This document shows, one piece after another, positions 1-9,464 of a stretch of DNA of 64,000 nucleotides (position 1 is its first letter; each line of letters opens with the position of its first letter). A program made the translations under genes and the position numbers. Under the pieces are notes generated by a model. The model saw nothing but the letters and a program-made list of their open reading frames with translations. It was not told the DNA's origin and made no database searches. The DNA is from Ulvibacter sp. MAR_2010_11. GTDB lineage: Bacteria; Bacteroidota; Bacteroidia; Flavobacteriales; Flavobacteriaceae. The stretch covers positions 1,483,501 through 1,547,500 of the forward strand of contig NZ_PHTY01000001.1 of NCBI RefSeq assembly GCF_002813135.1, given 5' to 3'.

Positions 1-1235
1 AGGAAGCCATCAGTCACGCTCAAGCGGCCGGGGTTCCCATTGTATTTGCTATCAACAAAATAGACAAGCCTACCGCAAATCCTGAAAAAATTAAAGAAGG
101 TTTGGCACAAATGAATCTATTGGTGGAAGACTGGGGTGGAAAAATCCAGTCGCACGATATTTCTGCGAAAACAGGTGAAGGTGTCCCCGAATTATTGGAA
201 AAAGTATTACTGGAAGCCGAAATATTAGAATTAAAAGCCAATCCCGACCGTGGTGCTTATGGTACTGTGGTTGAAGCATTCCTGGACAAAGGACGTGGAT
301 ATGTATCAACTATTCTGGTTCAAGGTGGAACTTTGAATATTGGAGATTATGTATTGGCAGGTAAAAACAGCGGGAAGGTAAAAGCCATGCACGATGAGCG
401 TGGAAACAATGTAAAAGTGGCAGGTCCTTCTACTCCGGTTTCTATTTTGGGGTTAGACGGCGCACCACAGGCAGGAGACAAATTCAATGTTTTTGAAGAC
501 GAACGCGAAGCCAAAGCCGTGGCAACCAAACGTACACAATTACAAAGAGAACAATCTGTTCGTACACAACGTCATATTACACTTGACGAAATTGGACGTC
601 GTATTGCGCTAGGTGAATTTAAAGAATTGAATATTATTCTGAAGGGTGACGTGGATGGTTCGGTTGAAGCATTAACCGATTCGTTCCAGAAATTGTCTAC
701 AGAAGAAATTCAGGTAAATATTATCCATAAGGCTGTTGGGCCTATTACCGAAAGTGATGTATTGTTAGCATCTGCTTCCGATGCTATTATTATCGGATTT
801 AATGTACGCCCGATGGGGAATGCACGTCAGATAGCCGACAAGGAGGAAATCGATATCCGTATGTATTCTATTATCTACGACGCTATCAACGATCTGAAGG
901 ATGCGATGGAAGGGATGCTATCTCCTGAAATGAAAGAAGAAATTAACGGAACTGCCGAAATTAGAGAGACCTTTAAAATCTCTAAGGTGGGAACCATTGC
1001 AGGTTGTATGGTATTGAGCGGAAAGATTTTCAGAAGCTCCGGAATTCGATTGATTAGAGAAGGAGTTGTGGTGTTTACCGGAGAATTGGAATCCTTAAAA
1101 CGATTTAAAGACGATGTAAAAGAAGTAGCCAAAGGATACGATTGTGGTATTCAGGTAAAAAACTACAACGACATCAAAGAAGGTGATATTATTGAAGCCT
1201 TCCAGGAAGTAGCCGTAAAGAAAAAGTTGAAATAA
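1..1235 (+). CDS. infB: Translation initiation factor IF-2, 3' part
   Basis: IF-2 is the GTPase that places initiator tRNA on the 30S subunit and promotes subunit joining. The 5' end lies outside the window. The reading frame is open from base 3, and the first visible residues include the G4 guanine-specificity motif NKID, so the window opens inside the G domain. About 410 residues remain: the end of the G domain, the beta-barrel domain II (with [13 protein letters not shown]), domain III ([11 protein letters not shown]) and the C-terminal domain that binds fMet-tRNA ([11 protein letters not shown]). It ends in the usual lysine-rich tail and is followed by a strong hairpin terminator shared with the convergent gene downstream. 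Identification rests on family-typical sequence throughout, and nothing looks broken. Confidence 0.97.
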   Translation, partial: EAISHAQAAGVPIVFAINKIDKPTANPEKIKEGLAQMNLLVEDWGGKIQSHDISAKTGEGVPELLEKVLLEAEILELKANPDRGAYGTVVEAFLDKGRGYVSTILVQGGTLNIGDYVLAGKNSGKVKAMHDERGNNVKVAGPSTPVSILGLDGAPQAGDKFNVFEDEREAKAVATKRTQLQREQSVRTQRHITLDEIGRRIALGEFKELNIILKGDVDGSVEALTDSFQKLSTEEIQVNIIHKAVGPITESDVLLASASDAIIIGFNVRPMGNARQIADKEEIDIRMYSIIYDAINDLKDAMEGMLSPEMKEEINGTAEIRETFKISKVGTIAGCMVLSGKIFRSSGIRLIREGVVVFTGELESLKRFKDDVKEVAKGYDCGIQVKNYNDIKEGDIIEAFQEVAVKKKLK

Positions 1236-1253
1236 TACTGCTGTTAAGAATAA

Positions 1254-1283
1254 AAAAAGCCGCTCGTTTGAGCGGCTTTTTTA
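1254..1283. terminator. Bidirectional terminator between infB and the SPOR gene
   Basis: A GCCGCTC/GAGCGGC stem with a short loop is flanked by an A-run on the left and a T-run on the right. It lies between two convergent genes and can stop transcription from both sides. Confidence 0.9.
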
Positions 1284-1310
1284 TTGGTCTATTTTGAAGA
1301 AATGTCGTCC

Positions 1311-1706
1311 TTATTTTCGACGTTCCGGCTTTAAGATAAAAGCCGAAGGAAAATTTCTCTGTATTTCTATCAAGGCTCTATCTGCTTCAATTCGCGATCC
1401 GAAACTGCCTGCCCACACTTTGTAATTGGGGGTTTCATATTCAATAGAGGCCGGCCAGGCACCGTAGGCTCCTCGGTATTTTTTTATCACATAATTTGCT
1501 TCACTTAATTCGCCGTAATACAACTGAATTGTATATCCGTCAGACAATTTATTTTCCTTCTCAAGTGACTTTTTAAGAGTTAATAACTGTGGTATTTTAC
1601 TATCCTCATTCACCGTTACGGTGCCCTGTTGTCCAATAGCGACTTTCACGGAAAAAATAAGTAAAATACTGAAAATAAATAAGTTATATTTGTGTATGAA
1701 ATTCAT
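1311..1706 (-). CDS. Secreted SPOR-domain protein
   Basis: A small exported protein of about 131 residues. The N-terminus is a signal peptide ending near VAIGQ. The C-terminal half has the features of a SPOR domain (YTIQLYYGEL, later YKVWAGSFGSRIEADRAL and a terminal FILKPE). This fold binds peptidoglycan that lacks stem peptides, often at the division site. An ATG seven codons further upstream is possible, but it would overlap a good promoter box (TACATTTG on this strand), so the internal ATG is preferred. The gene is monocistronic, lying between infB and the act operon. Its exact cellular role is inferred from the domain only. Confidence 0.8.
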   Translation of the reverse strand: MNFIHKYNLFIFSILLIFSVKVAIGQQGTVTVNEDSKIPQLLTLKKSLEKENKLSDGYTIQLYYGELSEANYVIKKYRGAYGAWPASIEYETPNYKVWAGSFGSRIEADRALIEIQRNFPSAFILKPERRK

Positions 1707-1724
1707 GAATTTTAGTCTTTGTTG

Positions 1725-1758
1725 CAAATGTAAACCATAATAACTATGGGAAGTGCAA
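1725..1758 (-). promoter_or_regulatory. Candidate promoter of the SPOR gene
   Basis: Read on the minus strand this is TTG, 23 nt, then TACATTTG, close to the Bacteroidota TTG/TAnnTTTG pattern. It would give a leader of about 15 nt to the chosen start. Confidence 0.5.
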
Positions 1759-1830
1759 AAATATTATTTAGAATAAATATAAATTAATCATTAACACTTT
1801 ATTTGCATTTCTAAAATCGACTTTAAAGCG

Positions 1831-1838
1831 TACTTTTG
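1831..1838 (+). promoter_or_regulatory. Candidate -7 box for the act-cox operon
   Basis: TACTTTTG matches TAnnTTTG and lies about 90 nt before actA. A TTTG lies upstream but 25 nt away, slightly too far for an ideal -33 element. No other promoter of this quality is seen before actA. Confidence 0.45.
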
Positions 1839-1930
1839 TGCCGTTATTTATGGTGCGTTTTATAGGTAAGTAGCCAGTCCAATGGTAACCAATTACGTAC
1901 CAAACTATTGACAATAATTCAACCATTAGT

Positions 1931-3259
1931 ATGCAAAAGGTGAAATTACACAATCTACCCTCTCAATTGTCACTTCTTTTGTTGGCATTATTGCTAACTT
2001 TTTCTACCAATTTTTATGCGCAAGATGAAAGTGCTGCTTCCGCCGAAGTTGCTCCTAACGAAGTGATTCCTGCCGATGGAGTGGGTGACGTCGCCGCCGG
2101 AGAAGCTTTGTTTAAGGCTAATTGTGCTGCTTGTCATAAATTGGATAAAAAAGCAACCGGTCCTCTATTGCGCGGTGTTGCGTCTAAGTATGAAACTGAC
2201 TGGCTTTACAGATGGATAAAGAACAGTCAGGATTTAGTAAAGGCAGGTGACCCTATCGCTGTTAAAATATTTGCTGAAAACAACAACTCGGTTATGACCG
2301 CCTTTCCGGCATTGTCTAATACCGATATAGATAATATTTTGGCCTACACAAGCCAACCCAAACCTGAGCCAACTGTTGCAGTTGTTCCAACCGGTACAGG
2401 TGGTGAAAGCAGCGGTGCTTCTAACGATATCATCTTAGGAGTGCTTATTTTGGTGTTTCTAATGTTGGTAATCATGTTGTTTTTGGTGACAAAAACACTC
2501 AAGAAAATTGCTACGGCCAACGGAGTTGCTTATCCCGAAAAAGAAGTGAGAACTCCTATATGGAGAACTTTTATTGAAAATCAATTTTTAGTGTTGGTAG
2601 CTTCAATTTTTCTTTTATTATCGGCAGGTTATTTTATGTACGGTTACTTTATGCAGGTAGGTATCGATCAGGGTTATGCGCCGGTACAACCTATTCACTA
2701 TTCTCACAGAATACATGCCGGTGACAATCAGATAGATTGTAAATACTGCCATAGTTCGGCCAGAACAAGTAAGACTTCCGGGATTCCATCCTTGAATGTG
2801 TGTATGAATTGTCACAAAAATATCTCTGAAGTAGCTGAGGCAACTCAGGCGGAAGGTGCCGAATACGGGGTTGACTACAATAAAGAAATTAAAAAATTAT
2901 ACGACGCTGTTGGTTGGAATGAAGCAACACAAAGTTATACGGGTATCGAGAAACCGGTAAAATGGTTGCGTATTCACAACTTACCCGATTTTGCTTATTT
3001 CAATCACTCCCAGCACGTAACTGTAGCGGGAATTGAATGCCAGAAATGTCACGGGCCAGTGGAAGAAATGGAAGTGTTGGAGCAGTTTGCGCCCTTGACT
3101 ATGGGATGGTGTATTAACTGCCACCGCGAGACCAATGTAAATCTTGCCGGTAACGAATACTACGAAAAAATTCACGAAGAGCTTTCAAAAAAATACGGAG
3201 TTGACAAGCTAACAATCGCTCAAATGGGTGGATTGGAATGTGGTAAATGTCACTATTAG
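1931..3259 (+). CDS. actA: Alternative complex III subunit ActA, hexaheme cytochrome c
   Basis: A periplasmic electron-transfer subunit of the quinol:cytochrome c (or oxidase) oxidoreductase. After a signal peptide, a class I cytochrome c domain carries CAACH near residue 66. Two membrane-spanning stretches follow (roughly residues 165-187 and 215-240). The pentaheme region then has CKYCH, CMNCH, CQKCH, CINCH and CGKCH, giving six heme-binding motifs in all. The N-terminal monoheme domain fused to a pentaheme cytochrome is, to my knowledge, the arrangement seen in Bacteroidota ActA. It is the first gene of an eight-gene respiratory operon. A 162-bp spacer containing an inverted repeat separates it from actB; the other gaps in the operon are under 30 bp. 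Confidence 0.95.
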   Translation: MQKVKLHNLPSQLSLLLLALLLTFSTNFYAQDESAASAEVAPNEVIPADGVGDVAAGEALFKANCAACHKLDKKATGPLLRGVASKYETDWLYRWIKNSQDLVKAGDPIAVKIFAENNNSVMTAFPALSNTDIDNILAYTSQPKPEPTVAVVPTGTGGESSGASNDIILGVLILVFLMLVIMLFLVTKTLKKIATANGVAYPEKEVRTPIWRTFIENQFLVLVASIFLLLSAGYFMYGYFMQVGIDQGYAPVQPIHYSHRIHAGDNQIDCKYCHSSARTSKTSGIPSLNVCMNCHKNISEVAEATQAEGAEYGVDYNKEIKKLYDAVGWNEATQSYTGIEKPVKWLRIHNLPDFAYFNHSQHVTVAGIECQKCHGPVEEMEVLEQFAPLTMGWCINCHRETNVNLAGNEYYEKIHEELSKKYGVDKLTIAQMGGLECGKCHY

Positions 3260-3341
3260 CATGTAAAATGTTGTGTGTCGTTAAAAGTGCATAACGGATA
3301 GAAAAGAATTAGAATTGATAATAAAATAATTTTAGAAGTAC

Positions 3342-3417
3342 GATTATAGATTTACGAAGGAAAACAAAATAACTAATTGACAAAATCGTAAATCTAAAAT
3401 CTAAAATCGTAAATAAT
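3342..3417. repeat. Inverted and direct repeats in the actA-actB spacer
   Basis: GATTATAGATTTACGA is followed 28 nt later by TCGTAAATCTAAAATC, its reverse complement apart from one base. The right arm is then partly repeated (AAAATCGTAAAT). In mRNA this would form a long hairpin just ahead of the actB start. Confidence 0.7.
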
Positions 3418-3421
3418 CAAT

Positions 3422-6400
3422 ATGGCATCAAACAAGAAATACTGGAAAAGTGTTGAAGAGCTTAACGAAAACAGCTCTATTGTTGAGACGCTACAACAGA
3501 ATGAGTTTGTAGAACAAATCCCTACCGATAAGTTTTTGGGAGATAAGGAAGCATTGGAAGCTTCTTCAACAACACGTCGCGATTTCTTAAAATATGTTGG
3601 ATTTACCACTGCTGCTGCTTCTTTGGCTGCCTGCGAAGGTCCGGTGATTAAATCCATTCCTTACGTTGTTGCTCCGGACGAGATAGTTCCTGGTGTTGCA
3701 AATTATTATGCCACTACCATGGCAGATGGATTCGACTTTGCCAACGTTTTGGTAAAAACCCGCGAAGGTCGTCCTATTAAAATTGAGCGTAACGATCTTT
3801 CCAAAACAGGGGGTGTTAATGCTCGTGTACATGCCTCAGTACTTTCGCTATACGATAAAAACAGATTACAGGCGCCACTTGTGGCAGGGAAAGAAGTTTC
3901 CTGGGAATCCTTCGATATCGAAATGGCCCGTAGAATGAATGAAATGAGTGGCCAGGATATCGTTTTGCTAACACAAACTTTTGCCAGTCCGTCTACTTCA
4001 AAATTAATTAAAGAATTTACCGCAAAATATGCCAATGTTCGTCATGTGGTATACGATACAGTTTCTTCAAGCGAAGCCTTGGATGCTTTTCAAACTAAAT
4101 TTGGAACACGTGGTTTAGCCGATTACGATTTTGCGAAAGCTGAAGTTATTGTTTCGGTGGGAGCCGATTTCTTAGGAGACTGGCAAGGGGGAGGTTATGA
4201 TGCAGGATACGCACAAGGTCGTGTTCCATCTACTTCAACCGGAAAAATGTCACGTCATATTCAGTTTGAAGCAAATATGACCCTATCGGGAGCAAAAGCA
4301 GACAAACGTGTGCCGGCAACTCCTTCCGAACAAAAGAAAATACTGGCAGCTTTAACCGGTAATGGAAGCGTTTCAGATCTTTCTGAAGCGATTCAAACCG
4401 CAGTAGCCAATGCTAAAAGTCAACTATCTGCTGCAGGAAATAAAGGAGTAGTCATTACGGGAATACCCGATGTGGCTGCTCAAACCATGGCCTTAAACTA
4501 CAACGAAAGCAGTGTGGTTATCGATACAGCCAAGCCTAGAATGACGCGAATGGGAAACAGCGCCGAGGTGCTCGCCGTTATGAACGGTGTGGTTTCGGGG
4601 ACTGTGAAAGGATTAATTACAGTAGGAGTAGATCCTATTTATTCGTTCCCAAATAACGCAGCCTTTGTTGAAGCCTATAAAAAATTAGATATGTCGCTTG
4701 CGTTCTCCATGAGAAAAGATGCAACGGCTTCTATGGCCCAAATGGTTGCTGCAACACCTCATTATCTGGAATCATGGGGAGATGCACAAATTAAGAAAGG
4801 ATCTTTCAGTTTGATGCAACCTACTATTCGTCCGTTGTTTAACACCAGACAATTTCAGGATTGTTTGCTGAAATGGACCGGGAACCCAACAAATTATTAC
4901 GATTATATTAAAGAGACCTGGGCTTCGGTATTAGGTTCCACTTCATGGAATAAAGCCTTACACGATGGTGTATTGGTAAGTGCTGCTGAAGTTATTATGG
5001 AAACTCCTGCTGCCGAAGGATCAATCGTTGAAGAAAGCAACACCTCCAACGGTGCGCTTTCAGCAAACATACAAGAAGGCGGATTTGAATTAACCTTATA
5101 TACCAAAACTGCAATGGGTGATGGTTCTCAAGCCAACAACCCCTGGTTGCAGGAAATGCCCGATCCTCTTACCAGAGCATCCTGGGATAATTATCTAACC
5201 ATTTCGGCGACCGATGCGAAAGCCAAAGGATTTGAAAATACGCATGTTGCTAACGGAGCCTTAAACGGAAGTTACGCCAATGTAAAAATGGGCGATGTGG
5301 TCCTTAAGAATGTACCTGTTATTATTCAGCCGGGACAGGCAAAAGGATCTGTTGGATTGGCTCTTGGATATGGAAAAACAGAAGGTATTCAAAAAGAAAT
5401 GCAAACAGGTGTAAATGCCTATACCTTGTATAACAATTTTTCTACAGTTCAGAATGTAACGTTAGAAAAAGCAGCAGGCCTACATGAATTTGCATGTGTG
5501 CAATTGCATAATACCATGATGGGAAGGGATATTATTCGTGAAACTTCCCTTGAAATATTCAATTCTAAGAATGCCAAAGAATGGAATCCGATGCCAATGG
5601 TATCTAAGGATCACAAGGAAATTCCTGTGACCTCACCCGATGCCGATCTTTGGGAATCGTTCGATCGTTCGGTTGGACATCATTTCAACTTGTCTATAGA
5701 CTTAAACGCATGTACCGGTTGCGGTGCCTGTGTAATTGCATGTAGTGCAGAAAACAACGTACCTGTTGTTGGAAAAACTGAAATTCGCAAGAGTAGAAGT
5801 ATGCACTGGCTGCGTATTGACAGATATTATTCGAGTGAAGAATCGTTTACCGGAGATCTTGAAAAGAAAGAAGGTATTTCGGGTCTTGGAAGTTCTCTTT
5901 CAGAATTTGCCGAGTTAGAAGTGGCTTCAGAAAATCCTCAGGTAGCTTTCCAGCCACTTATGTGTCAGCACTGTAATCACGCACCATGTGAGACAGTATG
6001 TCCTGTAGCGGCAACATCTCACGGACGTCAGGGTCAGAATCAAATGGCGTATAACCGATGTGTGGGAACGCGTTACTGTGCCAACAACTGTCCGTATAAA
6101 GTACGTCGTTTTAACTGGTTCTTATACGCCGAAAACGATGAGTTCGATTACAATATGAATAACGATTTGGGCCGTATGGTATTGAACCCCGATGTGGTGG
6201 TTCGATCTCGTGGAGTAATGGAGAAGTGTTCTATGTGTATTCAGATAACCCAAAAAACTATTTTAGATGCCAAGCGCGACGGAAGAGCGATAAAGGATGG
6301 TGAATTCCATACCGCCTGTTCTTCTGCCTGCGATAAAGGAGCTATTAAATTTGGTGATGTAAATGACCATGATAGCGAAATCTTTGCATTGAAAAACGAT

Positions 6401-6487
6401 AAGAGAATGTATCACTTACTGGAAGCTGTAGGTACAAAGCCCAACGTGGTGTACCAGACAATGGTAAGAAATACGAAAGAAGTTTAA
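3422..6487 (+). CDS. actB: Alternative complex III subunit ActB, iron-sulfur protein
   Basis: A large periplasm-facing subunit (1021 residues). It combines a molybdopterin-oxidoreductase-like domain, which in this complex is known not to hold the cofactor, with a C-terminal four-cluster ferredoxin domain. A twin-arginine motif TTRRDFLK sits at residues 50-57, after an unusually long N-region, and is followed by a hydrophobic stretch ending SLAAC. Tat export with lipid attachment at Cys71 is therefore possible. Cluster ligands are CTGCGACVIAC (about 764), CQHCNHAPCETVCP (about 847), CVGTRYCANNCP (about 880) and the late CSMC (about 937) with CSSAC (about 967). The fused B1-B2 arrangement agrees with ACIII of Bacteroidota. 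It relays electrons between the quinol site in ActC/ActF and the hemes of ActA/ActE. Confidence 0.95.
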   Translation: MASNKKYWKSVEELNENSSIVETLQQNEFVEQIPTDKFLGDKEALEASSTTRRDFLKYVGFTTAAASLAACEGPVIKSIPYVVAPDEIVPGVANYYATTMADGFDFANVLVKTREGRPIKIERNDLSKTGGVNARVHASVLSLYDKNRLQAPLVAGKEVSWESFDIEMARRMNEMSGQDIVLLTQTFASPSTSKLIKEFTAKYANVRHVVYDTVSSSEALDAFQTKFGTRGLADYDFAKAEVIVSVGADFLGDWQGGGYDAGYAQGRVPSTSTGKMSRHIQFEANMTLSGAKADKRVPATPSEQKKILAALTGNGSVSDLSEAIQTAVANAKSQLSAAGNKGVVITGIPDVAAQTMALNYNESSVVIDTAKPRMTRMGNSAEVLAVMNGVVSGTVKGLITVGVDPIYSFPNNAAFVEAYKKLDMSLAFSMRKDATASMAQMVAATPHYLESWGDAQIKKGSFSLMQPTIRPLFNTRQFQDCLLKWTGNPTNYYDYIKETWASVLGSTSWNKALHDGVLVSAAEVIMETPAAEGSIVEESNTSNGALSANIQEGGFELTLYTKTAMGDGSQANNPWLQEMPDPLTRASWDNYLTISATDAKAKGFENTHVANGALNGSYANVKMGDVVLKNVPVIIQPGQAKGSVGLALGYGKTEGIQKEMQTGVNAYTLYNNFSTVQNVTLEKAAGLHEFACVQLHNTMMGRDIIRETSLEIFNSKNAKEWNPMPMVSKDHKEIPVTSPDADLWESFDRSVGHHFNLSIDLNACTGCGACVIACSAENNVPVVGKTEIRKSRSMHWLRIDRYYSSEESFTGDLEKKEGISGLGSSLSEFAELEVASENPQVAFQPLMCQHCNHAPCETVCPVAATSHGRQGQNQMAYNRCVGTRYCANNCPYKVRRFNWFLYAENDEFDYNMNNDLGRMVLNPDVVVRSRGVMEKCSMCIQITQKTILDAKRDGRAIKDGEFHTACSSACDKGAIKFGDVNDHDSEIFALKNDKRMYHLLEAVGTKPNVVYQTMVRNTKEV

Positions 6488-6514
6488 ACTAACTAAGAAA
6501 TAGTAAATAAAGAT

Positions 6515-8233
6515 ATGGCGTCGCATTACGAAGCACCTATTAGAAAACCCTTAGTTTTAGGAGATAAGTCCTACCACGATGTTACTGTGGATGTGGCTGC
6601 GCCTGTTGAAGGTAAAGCCAACAGATCTTGGTGGATTGTGTTCACCATTGCCCTTGTAGCATTTTTATGGGGAATTGGATGTATTATCTATACCATTTCA
6701 ACAGGAATTGGGGTTTGGGGATTAAATCCAACCGTAAACTGGGCTTGGGATATTACTAACTTTGTTTGGTGGGTAGGTATTGGTCACGCAGGAACCCTGA
6801 TTTCGGCAGTACTTTTATTATTCCGTCAAAAATGGAGAATGGCTGTAAACCGTTCGGCAGAGGCTATGACCATCTTCTCTGTAATCCAGGCAGGTTTGTT
6901 TCCAATTATCCACATGGGTCGGCCATGGTTAGCGTATTGGGTACTACCCATTCCAAACCAATTTGGTTCGCTATGGGTTAACTTTAACTCTCCACTCCTT
7001 TGGGATGTATTTGCAATTTCAACGTATTTATCGGTTTCCTTGGTATTCTGGTGGACAGGGTTACTACCCGATTTTGCAATGATTCGTGATCGTGCAATTA
7101 CACCTTTTACAAAAAGAGTATATAGCATTTTATCTTTCGGATGGAGTGGTCGTGCAAAAGACTGGCAACGATTTGAAGAAGTTTCCTTGGTATTGGCAGG
7201 CTTGGCAACACCACTCGTACTTTCGGTGCATACCATCGTATCTTTCGACTTTGCTACCTCGGTAATACCGGGATGGCATACCACCATTTTCCCGCCTTAC
7301 TTTGTTGCGGGAGCAATTTTTTCGGGCTTTGCCATGGTAAATACCCTCCTTATAATTATGCGTAAGGTGTCCAATCTGGAAGATTATATAACCGTTCAGC
7401 ATATCGAATTGATGAACATTGTAATTATGATTACAGGTTCTATTGTTGGAGTTGCTTATATCACCGAATTATTTATCGCCTGGTATTCAGGTGTGGAATA
7501 CGAACAGTATGCCTTCTTAAATCGTGCCACCGGACCTTATTGGTGGGCGTATTGGGCTATGATGACATGTAACGTATTCTCTCCACAGTTTATGTGGTTT
7601 AAGAAATTACGTACCAGCATAATGTTCTCATTCTTTATTTCGATTGTGGTAAACATAGGAATGTGGTTTGAGCGTTTCGTAATTATTGTAACTTCATTAC
7701 ACCGTGATTACCTTCCGTCTTCATGGACTATGTTCTCACCGACATTTGTTGATATAGGAATCTTTATAGGAACTATTGGATTTTTCTTTGTATTGTTCTT
7801 ATTATATGCAAGAACATTCCCGGTAATTGCTCAGGCTGAAGTTAAATCTATTCTGAAAGGCTCCGGAAGTAAGTACAAAAAGATGCGCGAACAACATGGC
7901 GACGATGTAAAATTGTACGATGATGTAAGGTCTTCAGTTAAATCGGAAGCAAAAACGCATAGTGGAGATAACTCAGAAAAAATTAAGAGTTTACTTAGCG
8001 CTATTGGAGCTTTCGACCCTGCAACGCAAACTCAGGACGATTTAAAACTTATAAGTGGTGTTGGTCCTGTAATGGAGGAAAAATTACACCAATTGGGTAT
8101 TCATACCTTTGAGCAGGTGAGTAGAATGACCGATAGAGAATACGATTTATTAGACAGCATTATAGACGAGTTCCCCGGAAGAGCAAAACGCGACGATTGG
8201 GCAGGACAGGCAGCTAAACTTAAAAACAACTAG
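6515..8233 (+). CDS. actC: Alternative complex III subunit ActC, NrfD-like, with C-terminal HhH extension
   Basis: A polytopic NrfD/PsrC-type membrane subunit, one of two paralogous quinol-interacting subunits in the complex. The first ~465 residues hold about ten hydrophobic helices (for example WWIVFTIALVAFLWGIGCII near the start, and WWVGIGHAGTLISAVLLLF). The remaining ~100 residues are soluble and charged. They end in a stretch reading DLKLISGVGPVMEEKLHQLG, then FEQVSRMTDREYDLLDSII, which resembles a helix-hairpin-helix domain of the type found at the C-termini of various bacterial proteins. The core family assignment is secure; the role of the tail is unknown. It lies between actB (27-bp gap) and actD (4-bp gap). 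Confidence 0.93.
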   Translation: MASHYEAPIRKPLVLGDKSYHDVTVDVAAPVEGKANRSWWIVFTIALVAFLWGIGCIIYTISTGIGVWGLNPTVNWAWDITNFVWWVGIGHAGTLISAVLLLFRQKWRMAVNRSAEAMTIFSVIQAGLFPIIHMGRPWLAYWVLPIPNQFGSLWVNFNSPLLWDVFAISTYLSVSLVFWWTGLLPDFAMIRDRAITPFTKRVYSILSFGWSGRAKDWQRFEEVSLVLAGLATPLVLSVHTIVSFDFATSVIPGWHTTIFPPYFVAGAIFSGFAMVNTLLIIMRKVSNLEDYITVQHIELMNIVIMITGSIVGVAYITELFIAWYSGVEYEQYAFLNRATGPYWWAYWAMMTCNVFSPQFMWFKKLRTSIMFSFFISIVVNIGMWFERFVIIVTSLHRDYLPSSWTMFSPTFVDIGIFIGTIGFFFVLFLLYARTFPVIAQAEVKSILKGSGSKYKKMREQHGDDVKLYDDVRSSVKSEAKTHSGDNSEKIKSLLSAIGAFDPATQTQDDLKLISGVGPVMEEKLHQLGIHTFEQVSRMTDREYDLLDSIIDEFPGRAKRDDWAGQAAKLKNN

Positions 8234-8237
8234 TAGT

Positions 8238-8774
8238 ATGGCATCTAAAGTGATTCACGCTATTTATACAGATGACGACATCTTGATGCAGGCCGTTAAG
8301 CAAGTGCGCAGCGAGCATTATCATATCGATGAAGTCTATACACCCTTCCCGGTGCATGGGTTGGACAAAGCCATGGGCTTGGCAGATACACGTATTGCTA
8401 TTACGTCCTTTTTATACGGATTGGTAGGATTAACAGTTGCCACAGTCATGATGAATTATATAATGATTCAGGATTGGCCTCAGGATATTGGAGGAAAACC
8501 AAGTTTCAGTTATATTGAAAATATGCCGGCCTTTGTGCCCATTATGTTCGAAATGACCGTATTCTTTGCGGCGCATTTAATGGTAATTACCTTTTATATG
8601 CGAAGCAAGCTTTGGCCTTTCAAAAAGGCTGAAAACCCCGATGTAAGAACAACCGATGATCACTTTTTGATGGTTGTAGACACAGGAAATCACGATATTG
8701 AAAAACTTTCAAAGTTTTTACACGATACAGGAGCATTGGAAATTAGTTTAATTGAAAATGAAGAAGACCACTAA
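8238..8774 (+). CDS. actD: Alternative complex III subunit ActD (DUF3341)
   Basis: A small membrane subunit of 178 residues. A cytoplasmic N-terminal part of about 50 residues is followed by two hydrophobic helices (FLYGLVGLTVATVMMNYIMI and IMFEMTVFFAAHLMVITFYM). Then comes a short soluble tail with DDHFLMVVDTGNHD. Length, two-helix topology and position between actC and actE match the DUF3341 subunit of ACIII. No cofactor motif is visible. It is thought to be structural, binding the NrfD-like subunits. The ATG follows four bases after the actC stop, so it is probably translationally coupled. Confidence 0.9.
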   Translation: MASKVIHAIYTDDDILMQAVKQVRSEHYHIDEVYTPFPVHGLDKAMGLADTRIAITSFLYGLVGLTVATVMMNYIMIQDWPQDIGGKPSFSYIENMPAFVPIMFEMTVFFAAHLMVITFYMRSKLWPFKKAENPDVRTTDDHFLMVVDTGNHDIEKLSKFLHDTGALEISLIENEEDH

Positions 8775-8775
8775 T

Positions 8776-9435
8776 ATGAAAAACAGTATACACATAAGTA
8801 TTGCCTTAGTTGCATCTGTACTAATGGTTTCTTGTTTTAACAATAATAAGCCTAACTACCAGTACATGCCTAATATGTACGAACCTGTTGGTTATGAAAC
8901 CTATGGTGAGTATGAAGTGTTCCCGGGCATGCAGGAAGCAATGCTACCGGTTGCAGGTTCTATTCCTCGTGGATGGCAACCCTACGATTACGAAAATACA
9001 ACAGCTGGATTGGAATTGGCAAGAGCTGAATTGAAAAATTCTTTAGAGGTTACTGAAGCAAATCTTGCAGCCGGAGCACAATTATATACTATTTACTGTG
9101 CAGTTTGTCATGGAGATAAAGGAGACGGACAGGGAATCTTGGTGGAACGCGAAAAGTTTCTTGGAATCCCAAGTTATGCCGATGCAGGAAGAAACATTAC
9201 CGAAGGAAGTATTTACCACGTGCAAATGTACGGGTTAAACACCATGGGATCCTATGCTTCCCAAACCAACGAATTAGAGCGTTGGCAAATAACGCAACAC
9301 GTTATGAATCTTAAGGCTGCATTAAAGGGTGAACCCGCGTTAACTGTGAAAACCGATTCGATCGCTGTGGTTCCAACAATGGTTACCGATACTATACCTT
9401 CTGAAATGTCAACCACTTCAGGAGAACAACATTAA
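8776..9435 (+). CDS. actE: Alternative complex III subunit ActE, monoheme cytochrome c lipoprotein
   Basis: A periplasmic monoheme cytochrome c of about 219 residues. The N-terminus is a lipoprotein signal ending in VLMVSC, so the mature protein should be lipid-anchored. The heme motif is CAVCHGDKGDGQG near residue 113; the axial methionine is probably in YGLNTMGSYA. An ATG eight codons earlier, inside actD, is possible, but the chosen ATG immediately follows the actD stop and gives a normal signal peptide. ActE is one of the two cytochrome subunits of ACIII and a candidate exit point for electrons to the downstream oxidase. Confidence 0.93.
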   Translation: MKNSIHISIALVASVLMVSCFNNNKPNYQYMPNMYEPVGYETYGEYEVFPGMQEAMLPVAGSIPRGWQPYDYENTTAGLELARAELKNSLEVTEANLAAGAQLYTIYCAVCHGDKGDGQGILVEREKFLGIPSYADAGRNITEGSIYHVQMYGLNTMGSYASQTNELERWQITQHVMNLKAALKGEPALTVKTDSIAVVPTMVTDTIPSEMSTTSGEQH

Positions 9436-9464
9436 TTAAGGAATAAAAGAGAATAGCTAAAGAT

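Noticed and set aside
6826-7402. Overlapping antisense open frames within actC
   Set aside because: They are shadows of a long coding gene; no signal, family or promoter supports them.
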